Of a stretch of DNA of 64,000 nt, positions 62,324 to 64,000 are shown piece after piece. Every line of letters begins with the position of its first letter. Within the stretch, counting starts at the first letter, position 1. The DNA is from Opitutus sp. ER46 (GTDB lineage Bacteria; Verrucomicrobiota; Verrucomicrobiia; Opitutales; Opitutaceae). The stretch covers positions 186,001 through 250,000 of the forward strand of contig NZ_QAYX01000024.1 of NCBI RefSeq assembly GCF_003054705.1, written 5' to 3'. The position numbers and the translations under genes were made by a program. The notes under the pieces are model-generated. The model was not told where the DNA came from. It searched no databases and saw only the letters and a program-made list of their open reading frames with translations.

Positions 62324-63224
62324 TCCCTTCGCGGGCGCCGCGGCGCTCGAGACGCCCGGGGCGTGGCTCGCTTTCGCGGAGAAACTGCTCGAGGAGCGCG
62401 GCGTGGCGCTCGGGCAGGTCGCGACCGACGCGCATGACGAGGCGTTGTACCTGATTCTTCGGACGCTCGGGTTTGAGCTCGATGTGCCGGTTTCGGTGCT
62501 GCGGCGCCGGCTCACGCCGGCGCAGCGCGCGAGTCTGGAGGCCGTCTTTTGCCGGCGCGTGATCGAGCGCGTGCCGGCGGCGTACCTCACGCGCGAGGCG
62601 TGGCTGGGTGAGCACCGGTTCTACGTCGACGAGCGGGTGATCATCCCCCGCAGCTACTTTCTCGAACTCATCCCCGGGCAACTGGGCGAGTGGCTGCCGG
62701 AGGGTGGCGCGAACGTCCGCCACGCGGTCGACGTCTGCACCGGCTCGGGCTGCCTCGCGATCCTGCTCGCGCACCAGTTTCCCTCGGCGCGCGTGGATGC
62801 CTGTGACCTGTCGGCCGACGCACTGGCGGTAGCGAAGCGCAACGTGCACGAGCACGGCGTGGCGTCGCGCGTGCATTTGTACCAAAGCGACGTGCTCGAT
62901 GCGGTGCCGCCGGCGAAGTACGACATCATCCTCAGCAATCCCCCGTACGAGCCAAGCGGACTCGTGGACCAGCAGACCCCAGAGTTCGCGGCGGAGCCGC
63001 GGATGGCGCACGACGGCGGCGCCGACGGGCTCGTCGTCATTCGCAAGCTGTTGCGGCAGGCCCGAGCGCGATTGCAGCCGCATGGCATCGTCGTGATCGA
63101 GGTCGGCGGGCTGCGCGAAGCGATCGATCGCGAGTTCGGCAAACTCCAACCGCAGTGGCTGCCCACGGCGGACGGCACCGACTGCGTCGTGCTCTTCCAG
63201 GCACACCGGCTCGGGGAAGGCTGA
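62283..63224 (+). CDS. Ribosomal protein uL3 N5-glutamine methyltransferase (PrmB)
   Basis: 313-residue SAM-dependent methyltransferase. The N-terminal helical domain (LILRTLGFELDVPVSVLRRRL) and the segment RVPAAYLTREAWLGEHRFYVDERVIIPRSYFLELI match PrmB, which has FYVDERVLVPRS rather than the HemK/PrmC wording. The SAM site is VDVCTGSGCLAILLAHQFP and the catalytic NPPY is in ILSNPPYEPSG. E. coli PrmB modifies a glutamine of ribosomal protein L3. The first ATG at 62283 gives a short basic N-terminus; it overlaps the rhomboid gene and suggests coupled translation. Confidence 0.9.
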   Translation: MPTSSRRKTRPATDPFAGAAALETPGAWLAFAEKLLEERGVALGQVATDAHDEALYLILRTLGFELDVPVSVLRRRLTPAQRASLEAVFCRRVIERVPAAYLTREAWLGEHRFYVDERVIIPRSYFLELIPGQLGEWLPEGGANVRHAVDVCTGSGCLAILLAHQFPSARVDACDLSADALAVAKRNVHEHGVASRVHLYQSDVLDAVPPAKYDIILSNPPYEPSGLVDQQTPEFAAEPRMAHDGGADGLVVIRKLLRQARARLQPHGIVVIEVGGLREAIDREFGKLQPQWLPTADGTDCVVLFQAHRLGEG

Positions 63225-63372
63225 AGGAAGCCAACGCTGAAGGAAGCGAAGGTTGAAGGCGGAAAGCTGATAGGCGGAAATCGGACGACTGAAAGCTGAG
63301 GGTGGAAGGCGGAGGTTGGGCCAGCGAGAACGCCGCTTATATCCACTTTCAGTCTCACTCTCACTTTCACTT
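63225..63372. repeat. Degenerate GAAGGCTGAAGG and CACTCTCACTTTCAC tracts
   Basis: After prmB, words like gctgaaggaagc, ggttgaaggcgg and gctgagggtggaaggcgg run to about 63320. A CACTTTCAGTCTCACTCTCACTTTCAC tract follows at 63345-63371, the reverse of the GTGAAAGTGAG words seen elsewhere. No gene is seen. Confidence 0.75.
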
Positions 63373-63387
63373 CGGCCGGGGCTTATG

Positions 63388-63443
63388 ACACGGTCTTGGC
63401 TCTTGTGAGCTTCAACTTTGAAACCGTGTTGGGGACTACCCCA
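63388..63443 (+). promoter_or_regulatory. Two hairpins in the leader of the YeiH-family gene
   Basis: ACACGGT (63388-63394) pairs with ACCGTGT (63423-63429). Then TTGGGG (63429-63434) pairs with CCCCAA (63439-63444), which includes the A of the chosen start codon. The second hairpin would place the start codon in a stem and could dampen initiation. Lower GC than the surroundings. Confidence 0.35.
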
Positions 63444-64000
63444 ATGAATGGCCGGCAGCGGCTGGCCGCGGCGCTGTTGATCGTGGGTGGTCTGCTCGCG
63501 TTGCTGCCGTGGACACCGCCCTGGGCCGCGTTGCTGGCCGGGGCCGCGCTGGCGCTGACGCTGGGCAATCCGATTGCGCAGCGCACCGGCGTCGCGGCCA
63601 AGCATCTGCTGCAGTTTGCGGTGATGGGCTTGGGCGCTGGCGTGAACCTGACGATCGTCGCGCGCGTCGGCAGCCAGGGGTTGCTCTACACGTTGGTCGG
63701 ACTGCTCGCGACCTTCGCGTTTGGGGCCTGGCTGACGACGCGGTTTGGCATTGCGCCGAAGGTCGGCGCGCTGATCAGCGCGGGCACGGGCATCTGCGGC
63801 GGCAGCGCGATCGCGGCGGCGGCGCCGGCGGTGGGCGCGCGGCCGGAGGAAACGTCGGCGGCGCTCGCCGTCGTGTTCCTGCTCAATGGCGTGGCGCTGC
63901 TCGTGTTTCCGCTCGCGGGCACCTGGATCGGCTTTGATCCGCACCAGTATGGGCTCTGGTGCGCCCTTGCGATTCACGACACGAGCTCAGTCACCGGTGC
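63444..64000 (+). CDS. YeiH/UPF0324-family membrane protein, partial
   Basis: Open to the right window edge (185 codons seen). Hydrophobic helices from LAAALLIVGGLLALL onward, then ALTLGNPIAQRTGVAAKHLLQFAVMGLGAGVNL, ISAGTGICGGSAIAAAAPAV and LAIHDTSSVTGA; these last two segments are family signatures. Members have been proposed as sulfate or other anion exporters; the substrate is unproven. The ATG at 63444 gives MNGRQRLAAALL; a GTG at 63405 would add 13 residues. The gene is cut by the window, not by a stop codon. Confidence 0.9.
   Translation, partial: MNGRQRLAAALLIVGGLLALLPWTPPWAALLAGAALALTLGNPIAQRTGVAAKHLLQFAVMGLGAGVNLTIVARVGSQGLLYTLVGLLATFAFGAWLTTRFGIAPKVGALISAGTGICGGSAIAAAAPAVGARPEETSAALAVVFLLNGVALLVFPLAGTWIGFDPHQYGLWCALAIHDTSSVTG

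Noticed and set aside
62064-63977. 637-codon open frame on the minus strand
   Set aside because: Arg/Ala/Gln-rich shadow of prmB and the YeiH-family gene, with repeat DNA in the middle and no recognisable motif.

Overview
The window is high-GC bacterial chromosomal DNA with dense, mostly single-copy housekeeping and accessory genes. I see no phage, plasmid, CRISPR, rRNA or tRNA gene. The gene content points to the Verrucomicrobiota, most likely an Opitutaceae (Opitutus-like) bacterium. The clues are TonB-dependent receptors with the N-terminal plug wording VFEVTSSKDVGY, a small glycine-rich RRM protein, FecR-like anti-sigma material, a lipoprotein GH31 alpha-xylosidase with an inserted PA14 domain, a giant Ig/MBG-repeat surface protein, and intergenic spacers full of short purine-rich repeats. 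This assignment is inference from memory of the families, not from a search.

Layout. 1-6800: RRM RNA-binding protein, DEAD-box helicase (with DEVD in motif II), UDG-family glycosylase, secreted FKBP isomerase, RarD transporter, a small lipoprotein, and a proline-rich single-pass membrane protein. 6870-14100: MarC-family protein, tRNA-dihydrouridine synthase, MalY/PatB C-S lyase, two tandem Hsp20 genes, TerC and MscS. 14170-20430 (minus strand): a TetR-HlyD-ATPase-ATPase-permease-permease exporter operon matching the E. coli ybiH-ybhGFSR order. Here the double ATPase YbhF is split into two genes, and a 32-codon ORF sits exactly in the split. 20570-26180: nucleotidyltransferase, IolB, peroxiredoxin, EamA transporter, Ski2-like helicase. 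26320-36860: TonB receptor with a structured leader, small secreted protein, GH31 enzyme, and a 1418-residue surface protein.

37190-49010: DsbD, cysteine synthase, an unusual sigma-region-4/FecR-N-terminal/TM fusion, a LuxR regulator, a second TonB receptor followed by two TlpA-type thioredoxins, and a tyrosine phenol-lyase/tryptophanase enzyme. 49390-59500: aldo/keto reductase, hybrid histidine kinase, SpoU methyltransferase, cyclase-family hydrolase, secreted protein with repeated TonB C-terminal domains, HtrA protease, DUF2383-like protein. 59600-64000: glycyl-tRNA synthetase, catalytically empty rhomboid-like protein with a zinc-ribbon tail, PrmB, and the start of a YeiH-family protein cut by the window edge.

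How parts fit. One theme is envelope work: outer-membrane receptors, TonB-like partners, periplasmic redox (DsbD, two TlpA, PrxQ), HtrA, FKBP and MscS. The other is the regulated drug-exporter operon. The least expected signals are the sigma4-FecR fusion, the 32-aa peptide in the exporter operon, a two-copy repeat carrying GATAATGTCC iterons, the structured TonB-receptor leader, and the intergenic microsatellite hairpins.
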